A DNA stretch of 64,000 nucleotides from Ceratothoa steindachneri (GCA_963969495.1 OZ018335.1:87251256-87315255), one strand, 5' to 3'; numbered from the stretch's first letter, positions 12,200-22,528 are shown. Made by a program: numbers and translations. The notes: a model not told the origin generated them from the letters alone.

Positions 12200-13434
12200 T
12201 TATCTGTATTTTTTCTTGATCCTTTTGTTCTTTTCGGCCTGTGGGGCAGGTTTGGCGTGCCCAGGCTTTTCACTCTTCGGGGGAGGACTAGGAGTTCTTG
12301 ATTGACTCTTCGTCGCTCTAGTGCGAGTGCATGGGCCCTCGTCACTATCCGAATATGTGGTTTCCTCTTCTTCTTTCTCTTCGTCTACTTCATCGTCTTC
12401 TTTTTCGGATTCCTCCGATGAGGGAGATTCAATTACTTCTTTTAATCCGGTAGCTTTCTCTTGGTTATTTTTTATAACGCTATTTTTGAATGCCTTGGAG
12501 CATTCGGGATTAGCGAGCACGATGATAGATGGTAGGTTGTTGGCTTTTAAAAGTGCGTTTAGAACTTGGTTGTAGCATCCAGTTTTTTTTACCGCATTTG
12601 CCACGTTTGCATGTTTGATGCAAATTAAGATCTTGGTGCTTAGGTCATTTTTGAAGACCATCTGTGAGGGGGTTGCCATTGCTGAGGCCATCCCTTCACT
12701 TTTCTTCACAGTGCTCGCGTAGGTGGTCGATTTTTTCTTTCTCTCCTCTTCTTCAATTTCGTTAGTGATTTCTTTCCTTTTGGGGCAGTTAAGGTCCATC
12801 GTTCAAAGGGGCCCATTACAATTCATGACTTTTTATCTGTGATCTTACACGAGTCATATCTATGACCTTCAGTGGCGGATTCACTGCACCATTTCTGTCC
12901 TCTCTGTGGGCAGTTGGCGGTGTTGTGTGCTTCGAGTTCGTAACATACGAAGCACATATGGATGCTATGATAGGTTTCGTGTTCAATATTGCATCCTCGG
13001 ATCCTCATGTTAAAAACGAGGAGTCCCTCCGTTGCCTTTTGTGGGACATTTCGGTGGTTTGAAACGTCACCTTGAAGACATGGATGTGGTCACGGAATTT
13101 TATCATTTTCCTGACCTTTGCCCATGTGTGATTCGTTTCAATTTCAGTCTTGATATCGGTGGGGAGTTTTACCTACTCAGCTTCCTACCTTTTGGCAGAT
13201 GATGCTTCGGTAGGCCGAGATTACTGGTGGAGTCTTAGCATCCATGTCGAGAGTTTTCAGGACTTCTGCTCCTTCTTCGGATAGGAGCCCGTCTACGTCT
13301 TTATTTTCTCCGCATATCAATCTTATGAGTGCGATCCTCAGGGTTGCGAATAGGGATTTGCATACTGTCTTCTTCTCCAGGGTCTTTTTGCCTGGTATGG
13401 TCCTTAGGTAGACCCTCTTAGGGAAGGCCTCCAT
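12200..13434 (-). pseudogene. LINE ORF1 (Gag-like, CCHC zinc knuckles), broken
   Basis: Three blocks on the minus strand: 13434-13177, 13008-12823 and 12799-12200. The middle block has CFVCYELEAHNTANCP (C-x2-C-x5-H-x4-C) and a second knuckle with one Cys replaced by Ser (CSESATEGHRYDSC). The last block is acidic then basic (runs of Glu, then KNKRIKKKYR), as in LINE ORF1 tails. The expected role is RNA binding in the element particle. The frame breaks between blocks. Confidence 0.75.
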
Positions 13435-13480
13435 CGTCGCGGGCGTCTTCTCTCTTCTTTATTGTTTTTTCTTCCTCTCT

Positions 13481-14870
13481 GTAAGAAATGTAAAGTTAAT
13501 ATGTTATGGGTGAGAAGAGTGATTTCAGAAGTGGTAAAGGAGGTAGAGTCGAGAGTGTGTTTGGAGCGTCGATAGGAGAAAAGCACTCCCGTTCAATTTC
13601 CTGTAGGTTCCCGCTCGGGAGGTGCCGGGATGATGGGTGATGATGGATGGGGGGTGAGTGTCGAGTCGGGATTTCAAAGGGTTGAGCTTGGTGGAATTGA
13701 TGCATAGCGGCCGAATCATCGATCGCTATGTTTTTGTTACCCCCTCACGGGTACATACGCGAAAACTGCATCCAACTAGATAGAGACGGGTGTACTTCCC
13801 TCTATGATTCTGGCCGGGACCCCGGGCAATTAGGATCTCTCCTACGCCCGGGACTCGCAGTTTTGCCCCAGATTCGAGAAAATTTCTGACTTGTGCTTTG
13901 GCTGTGGGCTAGTCCTCAAACCAGTTTTCACGCAAGCCCTTAATTATGCCAGGCCAAGTGGCCGACATAGTTTAGACGAAATTAATAAAGGGCAGTCATC
14001 CGAGCAGGTTGCCACGCCGGGCGGTAGGCGGAAACAATGAGGTGCTTAAGCCCTCATTTTATTTCGCCACTCGCAGCAAAAATATATATTAACTCTTTGC
14101 AGATCAACTGGGATCCTGATGACTTCCAGGACAGTCGCGTTCTTAGTTGGCGAGACTCAAAAGTCCTTAAATTAAGCACGAGTAAAAATCGCTTTTCTGA
14201 TTTCGGACGTGTTTATGTGTAAATGGTTGGAACGTTAGTAACATTTTAAATCTTCCATGGTGCCTGATTGGTTAAATTGTTATAGTGTTAAGTGTAGAAG
14301 AAATAACTATTTATATAGGTGTATTTTTGTCTAAAAGTTAGTCAGAAGATTCATAAAATTATTATTGTTTAAAAAGGAAAAGTTATATTCCCTGTTCGCC
14401 ATATTCGAAGTTTATTCCAGCAATATACCCAGGAATATAGAATCTATATATAACTATATAAATATATTTTTCCTTCATCCCATAAGAAAACTACAAGAGA
14501 GAGAATACTATGCCTTACACGAACACTATACGCTCACACAACTAATTTTATATTGCTGAATTTGAATCCGATATTTGTTTTGTTCTATCAGACTCGGTTT
14601 TAGGAAAAGATCAATAGGTACAAATATTCAATATTCCGTCACTTGTGTCATGCAACAGACCAGTTTGCCTCTTATGTGACTGTGTTTACATGACTAAATT
14701 CACATTGTTGAGTATGATTTAGATGTTTTATTCTACTATCAGATCTACTTTATTAAACAATCAGAAAAATTGTAAATATGATGACATTAATTTACTCATG
14801 AAATATAACGATATTAAACACGTCACAGAGAAGCCCATAAGAAATAGTACCAGAAAGCATAAGTTCGAAT
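13481..14870. other. LINE upstream region and unassigned sequence
   Basis: 13481-13870 is GC-richer and may be the 5' UTR of the LINE; it includes TGCATAGCGGCCGAATCATC near 13700. From about 13870 to 14870 I see no gene, repeat family or RNA. Confidence 0.45.
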
Positions 14871-14904
14871 CCTTAATAATTGACAAAATATAAAGTTCTA
14901 TAAG

Positions 14905-15072
14905 TGCTTCTGAACTTTACCTTTTCGATTGTACAGCTCGTTCTCTTCTCGTTGCAGCGTTCAGCAATATTCGCCCATTACTATAGGTCTGAATGGTCCC
15001 TGATATCTGCTTTCCATTATGGTGATATCTTGATGAAATCTTTCAGCGTGTACATCATTAATTAATCCAAGG
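14905..15072 (-). pseudogene. fragment of a repeated arthropod protein family, cut by an LTR
   Basis: From 15072 downward the minus strand reads HAERFHQDITIMESRYQG and, after a gap, VMGEYC, a stop in place of the usual Trp, and TLQREENELYNRK. The larger copy at 58064-58964 has the matching ERYQGRWDAHMMADYCW and SIKR. I know this block as a recurrent, unnamed arthropod family but cannot give its function. The fragment ends exactly where the LTR-like sequence begins at 15073, so the rest was separated or lost. Confidence 0.75.
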
Positions 15073-15740
15073 TGTAGGGAAATCGATATCCCACCCACAA
15101 AACAGAGGCCCTGTTCGGTCACCACAACGTCCTGGCGCTTTACATCGTAACCCGATTTCTTGCCCCCCCTTCACTCCCCTCAACTCGCGGACCACCACAG
15201 GGCCTCCTCCAACCACGAGATGCACGAATCGTCAGATTTCTGGGCCGGCGAGCATAACATTGGTTAAACCGACACTATTTGCCCTAAGAGTTTGGATATA
15301 ATTTCGTGTTATAGACGAAATTAGAGGAACGGCGACCAAAAGGCAGAAGATGCCTTTAGGGCTAAGTGCAAGACGCTCGGAGAAGAGCCGTCAGAGGAGC
15401 GAAGCTTAATTCCTATGCCCTCCCCCCCCCATCTTCCTTCCCCTTCCCCCAGTGGGTTGGTAAAGCATATAGGCTGATAACTAGAGGAGAACAAGGAAAG
15501 GTCGAGTTAGCGATCGACACGACGAAGTCCGGCACAGTGCCCGGCAATCAGAGAAATGAACAGAGAAGAAGCTCACCTGAGCCAGTTCCTGCTGGTTCAC
15601 CAAAATTAGCTTTTGTATTGAGGATCAATCTCAATCATCTCTCGTGACAGAAACCACTTATCCGGTTTGTAACAAAAAACAGAGATAGTCCTCGCCATTG
15701 AGAAATACCTAAAGGGAACCCCCTCAAACCCCTCCAGTCG
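15073..15740 (+). mobile_element. 5' LTR relic of a Gypsy-like element, first part
   Basis: It starts TGTAGGGAAATCGATATCCC, matching TGTAAGGAAATCAATATCCC at 24015 in 18 of 20 bases. Inside are a C-rich run and TTCCCCCAGTGGG, as in the LTR at 52278, and a stretch near 15675-15725 (AACAGAGATAGTCCTCG, then GAGAAATACC) like 25150-25200. Similarity fades between 15740 and 15830, where the integrase-less retroelement interrupts. The remainder of the LTR appears after 21502. Confidence 0.6.
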
Positions 15741-15748
15741 TCAAAGGA

Positions 15749-16588
15749 TTGATTGTTTGCTCGTCGCTCGTCAGTGCGAACCATTCCTTGATTAACCCGA
15801 AGATTGGGAAAAGCATACCTTCAAGGTCCCGTTGTTTAAATCAGCTGGGCCCTTCCAGGAGCAGTGGCCACTCCAGCGGCTCCAGCACAAGATACGCTTT
15901 TCATAGCGACCCCTCGGCGGACGAGGAAAGATCTGCGACTCCTACTACGCAGATCTCTGCACCCGAGCGCGCCCCCCCTGACCATCCCCTCGACAAGGGT
16001 ACGTCGGGAGTCAGGGGTTTCGTTTTGCCGGACTTACAAGAGTTGCGGCTCGGCGCGGGTTTACCTGAAGCATACCCTCAAGTACCGGATACCCCTAGGT
16101 CGCCGACGCGACCGCCGCCCACTGAGGAATTCGTTTCCTCGGGCCCTGAAGCCACAGACAAACCAACAGCTGAAGACATCGAGCTCTACGCTGCGTTCAA
16201 GTGGGACGCAGTAATTAGAGAACTTCGCGATCGGATTAACACGCCAGTCTTCAAGCTTCGAGATCGTGAGGAAATAGAGCTACTAATCGCACTATTCCCT
16301 TTCCGCTACAACGTGTCCCGAAAAAACTACCATCGTGTGCACGCCAGACTTCGCCTTTACTATACCGTGGCCATTCACGGTTGGGGCGCGGCCCTCAACG
16401 ACGCGAGGGAAAAGTCATCGCAGGAAGTAGGTTTTGACTACTCTGAAAAGACTCTCCACCGCCCTGCCCGCCCCTATTACCCTAACCCCCCACAGAATGC
16501 CAGAGGCAGAGGCCAATCTCGACGCCCTCGTGGGAAGAGATCTGCAAGCCGGTCTCGACAGGGCACGAAGGTTCCTCCAAAGAATTAG
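15749..16588 (+). CDS. ORF1 of integrase-less retroelement, capsid-like with Arg-rich tail
   Basis: An open frame of about 279 codons. It contains no ATG: the frame opens at a TTG after a stop, so the true 5' end is missing, spliced on, or uses another start. The first 140 residues are Ser/Pro-rich. Residues about 145-225 look alpha-helical (ELYAAFKWDAVIRELRDRIN, then LRDREEIELLIALFPFRYN). The tail is basic (RGRGQSRRPRGKRSASRSRQ), as in nucleic-acid-binding capsid proteins. It overlaps the polymerase frame (+1 relative) by up to about 155 nt. A nucleocapsid role is inferred from tail composition and gene order. No zinc knuckle is present. Part of the N-terminus may be LTR sequence. Confidence 0.6.
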   Translation: MIVCSSLVSANHSLINPKIGKSIPSRSRCLNQLGPSRSSGHSSGSSTRYAFHSDPSADEERSATPTTQISAPERAPPDHPLDKGTSGVRGFVLPDLQELRLGAGLPEAYPQVPDTPRSPTRPPPTEEFVSSGPEATDKPTAEDIELYAAFKWDAVIRELRDRINTPVFKLRDREEIELLIALFPFRYNVSRKNYHRVHARLRLYYTVAIHGWGAALNDAREKSSQEVGFDYSEKTLHRPARPYYPNPPQNARGRGQSRRPRGKRSASRSRQGTKVPPKN

Positions 16589-18776
16589 GAACGCCACCGG
16601 ACCCCAACTGGAGGCCCGTATTGTCAGGAGCCGCCGGGCTCTCGGCCTGGATACTCGCAGCCTCTCGGACACTTCGGAAGAATACGCTGCCGACAGTCCG
16701 GGCCCCCCGATTTACTTTACCACTCCCTCTTTGTCAATAGACTCTTCCGCCTCTGAATTTGACATCTCGTCGTGTTCTTCCCCCCCTGTGCCCCTATGTG
16801 ATCCCTTGGATAGGACTGGCCTGTTCGAATCGCCGTCCCCTGGTGCCCATCTCCCTGGTAATATTCACCCACAAATCCTCGCATGCCTCAGAAGAAACAT
16901 CAATATTCTTCAAGGACGCCCTTCAAACCCCCCTTCTACCATCCCTCAAGTGGTTACTATTAGTGACAGTGCTAGTAGTTCTGAAGTGCTTAGTATTTAT
17001 AGTGCCTCCTCTGAGCTTAGTGTGCATAAAAATGCTGTGCCCCCATTACAGGCCTATTTCGAAACGGCCGCCGCTGAATTGGGGGCTTTGTTTATTGAGG
17101 AACCACCTCTTCCTCCCTTAGCTTTACAACCTCCCCAAGTGGTGCCTACCATTACGTGTATCCCTCAGGTGGGACTAGCCGTCCCCACTGTGCTTAATGT
17201 GGTTCGTACCCCTTCCCCCGTGGATTCGTTACCTAACAGTGAGATACCGGACAACCCGGCCAGCGGACCCCCGGACATTCTTAGAGGAAGAAACGACAAT
17301 AATAATGAGAACAACCAAGACAACCGGGACAACCAGGGAAACCGTCAACGAGACGACGACCATAATGAAGACAGAAACTGGGAGAGTCCCGGTATGGACC
17401 CCCTGGAGCCTAAGGCTAACATACTCGAACCCAATGTCGCTCTGGACGTCCAGCCCCCCGGACATACGAAAAACACCCCGGGCCAGGGATCGATCAAACT
17501 GGCCAGCGGGAACCAGGGCGTCAAGGTCTTTCTGAAAAACAATTACAGGCATTGGGCAACTACCAAACCCATATGCAAACCTTGGATCGACCATCTCCTA
17601 AACATTGGAATACTGAAGGAAGGAAAAATTAGGTGTGCTCACCCCGTTTTGGGGGTCCCTAAGCCCAATGGGTCAGCCCGTCTCATATATAACATGTCGG
17701 CCGCCTCCGAGTTTTTTGACCCTCCTAAGTTCCAACTACCCTCCTTCACCAAAGTCTTCGGTCACAAGGAATTGCATAAACTATACGCCGTAAAAATTGA
17801 TCTTAAGGATGGCTTTTACCAAATTAAGATCCACAGGTCAGCTAGGCCATGGTTCGGTATAGCCCTCAACGAAAAAAGATACCGCTTGACACGACTTCCT
17901 ATGGGCTTCGCGGGTGCCCCCTTTATTATGCAAATGACGATGAGCTGCATCTTCAACGAATGGGCCCGCGTCAGCAACACTACCTGCTTCACCTACCTGG
18001 ACGACATCCTTTGTGTAGGAGCCATCAAGGATATAAGAAAATTCTTGAAACTTATTCGAAACAGCTCGCTCCTCTTCAATTGGAAGAAGTCCATAACCTC
18101 GCCCTCCAGAACCATCTCCTACTTAGGCTTTCATATAGACCTAAGACACCGAAAAATCCGCCTCTCCGAAGAGACGGCGCAAAAAACCAAGGAAGCCCTT
18201 GCTGTCATGGCTGATACCCCTGTCACGCACAAGGCATGGCAGAGACTCGCTGGACTGTTAAATTTCATATCAGGACCTCTGAGACTCCCCTTCCTCTGGA
18301 CTCAACTAGCCCATTATCACCGGGACATCGACACTGGCCTTTTTCGCCATTTGATCAAGTTTATACACACGGCTTGGGTTAAATGGGACCCCCCCAAGGC
18401 GCGTCCTCCCAAAATCTTTGTTGACGCCTCTCCCTCCGGCCTTGGCCTTTATGCAGAAGGCTACGCCCTGGCCTGGGACATGTGGGAATCCCGCCTCAAC
18501 ATCTTCGAACTAGAAACATTGGCCCTCACCACCGCTATGCTGCTACGCCCCAAGAGCCTCCTATACAGTGACAATATAGGGGCTATATGCAACACCATTA
18601 GGGGCAAATTGCCTTTGTCTTTCTTCACTATTTTAGATTCTAAGAACTTGGTGGATTTTACTAGGGCCTTTCGCCTTTTCTCAAAGAACGTCTGTTACGT
18701 GCGGTCGGCGCGTAATCCTGCCGACACTCCGTCCAGGACCTTTCAGGACCATTGTAATGCCTTGCACCTGCCTTAG
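16434..18776 (+). CDS. reverse transcriptase-RNase H polymerase of integrase-less retroelement
   Basis: An uninterrupted frame of 780 codons, numbered from the TTG at 16434. An in-frame TAG lies at 16428 and the first ATG is at 16497 (residue 22). Residues 1-360 are Pro/Ser-rich and low in complexity, with an Asn/Asp-rich patch at about 284-314. RT spans about 363-600: VPKPNGSARLIYNMS, motif A DLKDGFYQIKI (D456), RLPMGFAGAPF and the catalytic YLDD at 521-524. RNase H spans about 655-775 with FVDAS (D664), FELE (E692), SDN (D713) and NPAD (D764), so all four carboxylates are kept. It ends soon after NPADTPSR; no protease, integrase or tyrosine recombinase follows. The absence of integrase, the NPADxPSR ending and the capsid-pol overlap recall hepadna-type and DIRS-type polymerases. 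Which is nearer needs a tree. Confidence 0.85.
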   Translation: MTTLKRLSTALPAPITLTPHRMPEAEANLDALVGRDLQAGLDRARRFLQRIRNATGPQLEARIVRSRRALGLDTRSLSDTSEEYAADSPGPPIYFTTPSLSIDSSASEFDISSCSSPPVPLCDPLDRTGLFESPSPGAHLPGNIHPQILACLRRNINILQGRPSNPPSTIPQVVTISDSASSSEVLSIYSASSELSVHKNAVPPLQAYFETAAAELGALFIEEPPLPPLALQPPQVVPTITCIPQVGLAVPTVLNVVRTPSPVDSLPNSEIPDNPASGPPDILRGRNDNNNENNQDNRDNQGNRQRDDDHNEDRNWESPGMDPLEPKANILEPNVALDVQPPGHTKNTPGQGSIKLASGNQGVKVFLKNNYRHWATTKPICKPWIDHLLNIGILKEGKIRCAHPVLGVPKPNGSARLIYNMSAASEFFDPPKFQLPSFTKVFGHKELHKLYAVKIDLKDGFYQIKIHRSARPWFGIALNEKRYRLTRLPMGFAGAPFIMQMTMSCIFNEWARVSNTTCFTYLDDILCVGAIKDIRKFLKLIRNSSLLFNWKKSITSPSRTISYLGFHIDLRHRKIRLSEETAQKTKEALAVMADTPVTHKAWQRLAGLLNFISGPLRLPFLWTQLAHYHRDIDTGLFRHLIKFIHTAWVKWDPPKARPPKIFVDASPSGLGLYAEGYALAWDMWESRLNIFELETLALTTAMLLRPKSLLYSDNIGAICNTIRGKLPLSFFTILDSKNLVDFTRAFRLFSKNVCYVRSARNPADTPSRTFQDHCNALHLP

Positions 18777-18786
18777 GTACCCACTG

Positions 18787-18800
18787 GGTATATAAGGCGG
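18787..18800 (+). promoter_or_regulatory. TATA box just after the polymerase stop
   Basis: GGTATATAAGG lies about ten bases past the polymerase stop codon. The same box is conserved in the inverted copy at 19106-19114. A promoter at the 3' end of a retroelement makes sense if this end is a terminal repeat, or if the template is circular or tandem; that is inference. Confidence 0.6.
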
Positions 18801-18889
18801 GTGCTCCCTGTACGGAGACGGACGTTTTGCCTTTCCACCGCAGGTACCAGACGTTCTTTGAGTATTTATAATTATGCCATGTAACCCTT

Positions 18890-19017
18890 CCTGCCAGAAT
18901 AATTTTTTGTAACTTTGTAACCTTTGTAACTTTTGAAATTTTTCAACTTTTTCTTGTTTTTATGTATTCTTTATCTAAAATAAAAAGAGAGGACCTCCTC
19001 ACCCAAAAGGGGGGGAG
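18890..19017. other. spacer at the centre of the inverted repeat
   Basis: Unpaired sequence between the two arms. It is T-rich with three TTTGTAAC-like units, then TAAAATAAAAAGAG, which could act as a polyadenylation signal, then a G7 run. It may be the true 3' tail of one copy, present once. Confidence 0.7.
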
Positions 19018-19126
19018 GTTACATGGCATAATTATAAATACTCAAAGAACGTCTGGTACCTGCGGTGGCAAGGCAAAACGTCCGTCTCCGTACAGGGAGC
19101 AGCCGCCTTATATACCCAGTGGGTAC

Positions 19127-21502
19127 CTAAGGCAGGTGAAAGGCATTACAATGGTCCTGAAAGGTCCTGGACGGAGCGTCGGCAGGATTACGCGCCAACC
19201 GCACGTAACAGACGCTCTTTGAGAAAAGGCGAAAGGCCCTAGTAAAATCCACCAAGTTCTTAGAATCTAAAATAGTGAGGAAAGACAAAGGCAATTTGCC
19301 CCTAATGGTGTTGCATATAGCCCCTATATTGTCACTGTATAGGAGGCTCTTGGGGCGTAGCAGCATAGCGGTGGTGAGGGCCAATGTTTCTAGTTCGAAG
19401 ATGTTGAGGCGGGATTCCCACATGTCCCAGGCCAGGGCGTAGCCTTCTGCATAAAGGCCAAGGCCGGAGGGAGAGGCGTCAACAAAGATTTTGGGAGGAC
19501 GCGCCTTGGGGGGGTCCCATTTAACCCAAGCCGTGTGTATAAACTTGATCAAATGGCGAAAAAGGCCAGTGTCGATGTCCCGGTGATAATGGGCTAGTTG
19601 AGTCCAGAGGAAGGGGAGTCTCAGAGGTCCTGATATGAAATTTAACAGTCCAGCGAGTCTCTGCCATGCCTTGTGCGTGACAGGGGTATCAGCCATGACA
19701 GCAAGGGCTTCCTTGGTTTTTTGCGCCGTCTCTTCGGAGAGGTGGATTTTTCGGTGTCTTAGGTCTATATGAAAGCCTAAGTAGGAGATGGTTCTGGAGG
19801 GCGAGGTTATGGACTTCTACCAATTGAAGAGGAGCGAGCTGTTTCAAATAAGTTTCAAGAATTTTCTTATATCCTTGATGGCTCCTACACAAAGGATGTC
19901 GTCCAGGTAGGTGAAGCAGGTAGTGTTGCTGACGCGGGCCCATTCGTTGAAGATGCAGCTCATCGTCATTTGCATAATAAAGGGGGCACCCACGGAGCCC
20001 ATAGGAAGTCGTGTCAAGCGGTATCTTTTTTCGTTGAGGGCTATACCGAACCATGGCCTAGCTGACCTGTGGATCTTGATTTGGTAAAAGCCATCCTTAA
20101 GATCAATTTTTACGGCGTATAGTTTATGCAATACCTTGTGACCGAAGACTTTGGTGAGGGAGGGTAGTGGAACTTAGGAGGGTCAAAAAACTCAGGGGCG
20201 GCCGACATGTTATATATGAGACGGGCCGACCCATTGGGCTTAGGGACCCCCAAAACGGGGTGAGCACACCTAATTTTTCCTTCCTCCAGTATTCCAATGT
20301 TTAGGAGATGGTCGATCCAAGGTTTGCATATGGGTTTGGTAGTTGCCCAATGCCTGTAATTGTTTTTCAGAAAGACCTTGACGCCCTGGTTCCCGCTGGC
20401 CAGTTTGATCGATCCCTGGCCCGGGGTGTTTTTCGTATGTCCGGGGGGCTGGACGTCCAGAGCGACATTGGGTTCGAGTCTGTTAGCCTTAGGCTCCAGG
20501 GGGTCCATACCAGGACTCTCCCAGTTTCTGTCTTCATTGTGGTCGTCGTCTCGTTGACGGTTTCCCTGGTTGTCCCGGTTGTCTTGGTTGTTCTCATTAT
20601 TATTGTCGTTTCTTCCTCTAAGAATGTCCGGGGGTCCGCTGGCCAGGTTGTCCGGTATCTCACTGTTAGGTAACGAATCCACGGGGGAAGGGGTACGAAC
20701 CACATTAAGCACAGTGGGGACGGCTAGTCCCACCTGAGGGATACACGTAATGGTAGGCACCACTTGGGGAGGTTGTAAAGCTAAGGGAGGAAGAGGTGGT
20801 TCCTCAATAAACAAAGCCCACAATTCAACGGCGGCCGTTTCGAAATAGGCCTGTAATGGGGGCACAGCATTTTTATGCACACTAAGCTCAGAGGAGGCAC
20901 TATAAATACTAAGCACTTCAGAACTACTAGCACTGTCACTAATAGTAACCACTTGAGGGATGGTAGAAGGGGGGTTTGAAGGGCGTCCTTGAAGAATATT
21001 GATGTTTCTTCTGAGGCATGCGAGGATTTGTGGGTGAATATTACCAGGGAGATGGGCACCAGGGGACGGCGATTCGAACAGGCCAGTCCTATCCAAGGGA
21101 TCACATAGGGGCACAGGGGGGGAAGAACACGACGAGATGTCAAATTCAGAGGCGGAAGAGTCTATTGACAAAGAGGGAGTGGTAAAGTAAATCGGGGGGC
21201 CCGGACTGTCGGCAGCGTATTCTTCCGAAGTGTCCGAGAGGCTGCGAGTATCCAGGCCGAGAGCCCGGCGGCTCCTGACAATACGGGCCTCCAGTTGGGG
21301 TCCGGTGGCGTTCCTAATTCTTTGGAGGAACCTTCGTGCCCTGTCGAGACCGGCTTGCAGATCTCTTCCCACGAGGGCGTCGAGATTGGCCTCTGCCTCT
21401 GGCATTCTGTGGGGGGTTAGGGTAATAGGGGCGGGCAGGGCGGTGGAGAGTCTTTTCAGAGTAGTCAAAACCTACTTCTTGCGATGACTTTTCCCTCGCC
21501 AT
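19127..21502 (-). pseudogene. inverted, inactivated copy of the retroelement polymerase
   Basis: Same protein as the forward copy, with three clear lesions. One T is missing near 20168, which shifts the frame before RT motif A. Nonsense codons lie at 19844-19846 (Arg to stop) and 19817-19819 (Lys to stop), both just after YLDD. Several substitutions are also present, for example near the NPADAPSR end. Its last 60 ORF1 codons, including the Arg-rich tail, survive at 21502-21314 before the copy stops at the LTR sequence. Confidence 0.92.
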
Positions 21503-22048
21503 CCGTTGCCTTCACCGGAATCACCTGTTCCTTCAAGCCCGTCGCCGCGCCAGTCGAACAGCTGGGTGTCTCTGAACTTGTTCACGCGCCTAACTGCAAA
21601 AAACACGTTTTCGTCCACAGAAAAATTCAAGGTCAAGTTCATTCTCCAGCCTGATTCACGTGTGGTTCTTTTAAAGGTAAAGAAATTTCATTATTTTTGA
21701 TCGTCAATTAGCCTCCAATATTAGAGTGAGCTTTGGGTCAACCATTACTTTATATTCATTTGGTTTAAATTATTAAGTCTCACATAAATTCGTTTAATTC
21801 ATAGCTGTATAGTTTGTTTTTTTATTTCAGTTTTGGTCATGTTGTAATTAAAGATATATATTTTTTAGAAGTATCTAATTCATTCCTCGAAACGCTACAC
21901 TTGGCACTAAAAATCCTCAAAGATTAAATAACGCAAAAATTAATATAGCACTCTTAGAGAAAACGTAATCGAGGAGTTATTTAAGTACGTAACAAATCTA
22001 CGTAGATACACCACCACACTGCTCTTACAATATCACGACATAAATATT
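21503..22048 (+). mobile_element. 5' LTR relic, second part
   Basis: Sequence resumes LTR-like similarity immediately after the inverted copy. TCACCGGAATCACCTGTTCC resembles 25331-25350, TTAAAGGTAAAGAA resembles 25381, and GGGTCAACCAT resembles 25453. The end reads TATCACGACA at 22031-22040, like the TTCTACGACA end of the 52-57 kb LTRs, and a primer-binding-site match follows. Confidence 0.55.
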
Positions 22049-22058
22049 TGGTGTCAGG
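22049..22058 (+). promoter_or_regulatory. primer-binding site, tRNA-Leu type
   Basis: TGGTGTCAGG is complementary to the CCTGACACCA 3' end expected of an arthropod leucine tRNA. It lies nine bases after the inferred LTR end and is identical to the site at 53482. Confidence 0.65.
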
Positions 22059-22339
22059 TTTATGGGTATTGAAAGAATTCAGTATAGTTGTTTGTCTTGC
22101 TTTCCATTCAATAATAGTAAATTTGTGCCTAGCGTTCGATGAAAGGTTAAACATAAAACGGTCTGTCTATAAATTTGTAGTTAATTGTCAGTGAGTAGCT
22201 TGTTAATTAATTTTTGGGGAGTATTATTCTAATTATCAAATCTTTTGGGATAAGGGTGAGGTAGGCAGCGCGCTACTTGTTCGAGGTTACATAAGTACCT
22301 CTATCAAATCGGTGAGTAATTAGACGAAAAGACAGAGGT

Positions 22340-22475
22340 AAAATGGAATTGTTCATAGATTTTACCAACAAGCCCAAGCTTTGAGACTAAGAGGCAAGGA
22401 ACTAGTTGCCTACGTCCAGGAACGAGAAGACAAACAAGTAGAAAGAGAAAAAAGGAAATTAAAAAGGGAAGCAGA

Positions 22476-22528
<53 letters not shown>

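Larger units (their letters stand above)
9480..13480 (-). mobile_element. non-LTR retrotransposon (LINE), Jockey/I group
   Basis: About 4 kb on the minus strand with the LINE order: Gag-like ORF1 with zinc knuckles, then apurinic endonuclease, then reverse transcriptase, then a short C-terminal part. No RNase H is visible, which favours a Jockey-type over an I-type element. The T-rich tract below 9480 may be its 3' UTR. Frameshifts and stops occur throughout, so it is inactive. I see no clean poly-A tail or target-site duplication. Confidence 0.85.
16400..21501. repeat. large inverted repeat, arms about 2.49 kb
   Basis: Arms 16400-18889 and 19018-21501 are reverse complements at roughly 98 percent identity by eye, tail to tail. 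The inner edge is TAATTATGCCATGTAACC and its complement. The outer edge of the inverted arm lies inside ORF1 at the DAREKSS codons. The forward copy extends further left than the inverted one. Confidence 0.95.

Noticed and set aside
18777..19126. Tyrosine recombinase of a DIRS element downstream of pol
   Set aside because: Only about 110 bp separate the pol stop from the palindrome centre and no recombinase motif is present.
17197..21143. Several 100-120 codon frames overlapping the polymerase on both strands
   Set aside because: They recur identically in both arms only because the arms are copies. They overlap the low-complexity N-terminal part of pol and show no domain. The GC-rich composition explains the open frames.
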